A stretch of DNA of 64,000 bases from Ulota crispa (Eukaryota > Streptophyta > Bryopsida > Orthotrichales > Orthotrichaceae): NCBI GenBank assembly GCA_963920765.1, contig OY987242.1, positions 28,358,002-28,422,001 of the forward strand, given 5' to 3'. How positions within the stretch are numbered: the stretch's first letter is position 1; each line of letters opens with the position of its first letter. The notes under the pieces were generated by a model. That model was not told where the DNA came from. It searched no databases and worked only from the letters and a program-made list of their open reading frames with translations. Shown one piece after another: positions 60,750 to 64,000 of this stretch. The translations under genes and the position numbers were made by a program.

Positions 60750-61460
60750 CTCAACCCGGTCACACAGCGGCCACTCGTATGAGAAATGCTTGCGATCGAA
60801 ACACTGAGCTGAATTACCCAAGCAGTCTCTTTTAACGAGATTTGATATCTTGCACGGTTCGACTAGCTTTGTAAATGCAAGAAATCACTAGATTCCTGGC
60901 GAAGTACAACACTTACTCAATAGAACAGATAGCAGCCATGGAGAACCTCGAGAAAAACTGTATAGCTAATGGATCTGGCTAACAATTCGCATTTGCGATG
61001 CTCTGGGAAACCGCAACTCATACGAAGACTCGTGAATGCATTCTTGACAAGAGCCGAAGCCCACAACAAAGGTGCGCAGCCCAGGCAACATCCAATAACT
61101 CGGCAACGGAGAATGAGCTCTCTCGCTAAGAATGTGACGTGAACTCCACCGTCTCTCGAGCAATCAAACTGGCACACCACTTTTCTAGAAGTGAGAAACT
61201 AAACGAAATTTGAGCACTATACTCTGTATTCGCACGGCGAGAGCTATTATATGTAAGCGAAGCTTGGAAAAAAACCGCAACCCTGGTCGTGGACCTAAGC
61301 TTAGACCAGAGACCAGCAATGGGGCCAGTAAGCTTATCCCTCGACAAGACTAGGTCGACCCTCGTCACTCGAAGGCTTCGAGTTCTGTAATGTCAGCCGC
61401 CCACGTGTCACGCCCACCTCCACCTTCTCCTGAAACGCCCAGTAGGGTAAGATGAGGGCT
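60750..61460. promoter_or_regulatory. 5' flank and leader of AP2-like gene 3
   Basis: On the minus strand CATATAATAG at about 61244-61253 could be a TATA box, which would give a leader of roughly 460 nt. Short open frames here are unrecognised. Confidence 0.35.
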
Positions 61461-61883
61461 TAGGGCATCCTCAATGCAGCCGTAATAGAGACAGGTAAAA
61501 GCTTGTGCAGTGTTTTAAACCGGACTTGAGTAAAAACATGGGTTTCAATGTAGCAGGTAAATCATACTGCATTTTTTAGGGCTCCCCACATAAGAGCCTC
61601 TCCCTTGCAAATTTTTACTATTTGGAGAGTCTTGCATACCACTCCAGCTTTAACACTGACGCAGTTTTAGGGAATTTCAGATAATTCTGACATGAATCAA
61701 CCATACATAAGCACTTAAAAAAAACATAAACTATTAAAAACTCATGTTTAATGAGTGTTAGAGCTTGTGTGCATTGGGGCTACTGCACTGGGAAATGCCC
61801 CTGCTCTGCATCTAAGGCAGAATGACACACGGTCTGACAGAGTTTAGAGAGTTAAAATCCTAACTGGATTGGGGATGCCCTGA
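61461..61883. mobile_element. MITE with GGGCATC-type ends
   Basis: Left TAGGGCATCCTCAATGCAG and right the inverse of TCAGGGCATCCCCAATCCAG; 423 bp, non-coding. GAGCATC/GGGCATC-CCAA ends are frequent in plant DNA transposons. Confidence 0.6.
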
Positions 61884-63161
61884 GGGGCATCCTTTCATGT
61901 GAGGCAGTGAAGGGTGGCCGGTGGAGCTCATCAATAATTTGTCAAATGGGATTCCAATTTTTTTGAGAAACTACCATTTGATCAAATATTGGTAAACTAG
62001 AACTATAGTATGCTTCACTAGCCACACCTCTCACATGGAAAGACGCCTTTAGTGCAACTTTTGGGGAGAAATTGCTTGTTTGTTGGTTAATTTTTGTTGT
62101 TAGGTGGATTCAACAAGATTTTCAAAACCATGTCTAATTTTAGGACATTGGGAATTGAGAGGAGTGTTGGAGGACAACATCTCCCAATTGATGTTTATGG
62201 AAGCAATTTTAGAGTTGAGTTAGTTTAGTGACATTTTGTCAATCTATTGGTCACTTTATAGTTGCGGTTCTTTATTTTGATTGTGTCTATAGATCATTAA
62301 CAAGAGCTATTTGCATCCACATAGAAGTGTCAAAACCAAATGAGCAGATCTAACTTCAGGATCTTTCACCCACAACCAATCTTGCTTTTATAAAACCACC
62401 TCCCACCCCCTCACATGGAAGGAGGCTCTTAGCTGCAATCCTTCAATGTTTTCTAGTTATTTTCTTTATACATTCTTTTATATCTAACTTGTTTTCTTTC
62501 TCTTAAGCATTTATTGGCCAAAGATCCTTCTATGTCAAAAAAGCAATTTGCTTATATGATCATTTATTTTGTATTATTGGCAAGATTAAAATTTGACAGA
62601 GCTTTTCAACGTGATTATAAGGTCAATAATTCTCCCAATTCCAACAAACGAAGATATGAACTAAACATAAAACAATTTGTACAGAGACATGGCAAATTTT
62701 AGAATTTAAAATTATCACTTTCACCAAGTGGAAATTCTAATCCTCCTCCAAGATATTTTTAGGATTTGTAATTAAATAAAAATATTTTGTTGCATTCTTC
62801 ACATAACAATTGCATCAATTAAAATGCTATTGTATCACTTGACAGCCTCTATATAGCTACATGCACAACACTTTTTAAATTTATGGTAATCATGCAATTG
62901 TATTACTTTTGTTTAATGTTATTTTGCACAAAAAAAAAACTCTTTTACATGTAAGTGTACTCACAATTTGACATCTAACTATTTCAAAAAGAATAAGCAA
63001 ATAAGGAGATTTCCATTTCCAATCCTTATTATTGGTCAATTGTTTATTATTAAGAACATCATATATCATATATCTAGTATTTTAGGAAATGTGTAAGCAA
63101 AAACTAGAATTTTACATCTCAAATCATCCAAGTGTCACCTTTGTGGCTTCCTTTGCACTTA
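61884..63161. other. intergenic, no gene identified
   Basis: AT-rich; one 62-codon frame at 62514-62702 is unrecognised. Confidence 0.4.
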
Positions 63162-63610
63162 GGGCTGCTTTGCACTAGGAGTCAAGGCCATGAAATTTGG
63201 GGCCATTTTGGCCAAAATTTCATCCCAAATGGCCTCAAGAACGGCCCCAAGTGTCTATTATAATATGAATATAGTGGGAGCCAACTTTCTTGTGTGTAAA
63301 GGCTGTGAGGTCAAAAAGTTGAGGCCAATAGAGTAAATTTGAAAATTTCAAGAGAAAAGGGATAAAAAAACAAACTAAAAATAACCGTTGATATTTTTAC
63401 TTCAACCTACAATGTTGAGCATCTTAAAAGAATGTTTTTTTATTGAAAAACAACATATTTTAATAAAATCTGAAAATGGCCCTAGGGCCAAGAATTGGCT
63501 TCACATTTTTAGGAGACCCAATTTTTGGAGTTGGAGTTGTGTCAAATCTTGTCTTTTGAATATTAAAATATGTTTTGAAAATTCGGCCTTGACTCCTAGT
63601 GTAAAGGCCT
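63162..63610. mobile_element. MITE with CACTAGGAGTCAAGGCC inverted ends
   Basis: GCTTTGCACTAGGAGTCAAG then GCC at 63167-63189 is matched inverted at 63585-63610. About 445 bp. A further half-copy of the right end (GATTCTTAGTGTAAAG) lies at 63694-63709. Confidence 0.65.
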
Positions 63611-63715
63611 TGAGGCCATTTCCAAAACATGAGCCAATCAAAACCTAGGATTGGGTCAATTTGGGTGTGTCAGAGGCTGGAAACTAGCCTCGATTCTTAG
63701 TGTAAAGTTGGCCTT

Positions 63716-64000
63716 AGAGCATCATCAATCCAAGATGGGGAATGGGGCTGTAACTGCATTTCTCTTGGTGGAGGCCAGTTGTGTGGGAGAATGAGGAACA
63801 TTTTGGGCTCCAATGCAACCACGGCAATGCACGACCTAGAGATGGCCCCATCAAAACAACCTCCTTAGATGGCAAATTTGTTCGTTTCCCAGAGCCTTGG
63901 AACCTCCAATGCCCTTGGACGTCCACTGCATTTGTTGCTAGAATGACACATTGCTTGCAATAACTTGCAACTTCTCGGCAACAACTTGCAAGTACTTGCA
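63716..64000 (+). mobile_element. possible MITE left end running off the window
   Basis: AGAGCATCATCAATCCAAG resembles the GGGCATC/GAGCATC ends at 61461-61883. The partner would lie outside the window. AACTTGCAA repeats close the window. Confidence 0.35.

Overview
The window is nuclear DNA of a land plant outside the angiosperms, most likely a bryophyte or another seedless plant. The evidence is spliceosomal GT-AG introns, a plant-type CTP synthase, three AP2/ERF-like proteins, Ty1/copia and Ty3/gypsy (chromovirus) retrotransposons, and an inserted piece of plastid DNA carrying rpl21, rpl32, petB and petD remnants. Plastid rpl21 is generally missing from angiosperm plastomes. The exact lineage is not visible in the sequence.

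Layout. 1-10.4 kb is a decayed copia element (5' LTR outside the window) interrupted by a complete but dead gypsy chromovirus (2480-8266) with two LTRs and a recognisable 5-bp target duplication. 10.6-12.8 kb is a very AT-rich, rearranged plastid insertion (NUPT) ending under 300 bp from the start codon of the CTP synthase gene (13071-19492, 22 exons, 594 aa). From 20.3 to 57.7 kb the intergenic DNA is dominated by short non-coding elements bounded by TTAA, with inverted ends of the type TTAACCCYTRAR...; these look like piggyBac-type MITEs, and several lie head to tail sharing one TTAA. Foldback MITEs, a nested hAT-like insertion, minisatellites and microsatellites fill much of the rest.

Host genes. 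I can support five: CTP synthase (+), AP2-like gene 1 (+, 31314-32524), a TMEM147 homologue (-, 33637-34329, convergent with gene 1), AP2-like gene 2 (-, about 39.6-40.8 kb) and AP2-like gene 3 (-, 58842-60749). The three AP2-like genes are diverged paralogues within 30 kb. Genes 2 and 3 share the position and phase of their first intron, and I could build a four-exon model for gene 3. CTP synthase makes CTP in the pyrimidine pathway; TMEM147 is an ER membrane protein; the AP2-like proteins are probable nuclear regulators. Nothing suggests that they work in one pathway.

Long stretches (24-31 kb, 46.3-50.7 kb, 57.7-58.8 kb, 61.9-63.1 kb) hold no gene I can defend. Exon boundaries were read by eye from phase, splice dinucleotides and family similarity, with no transcript or database search.
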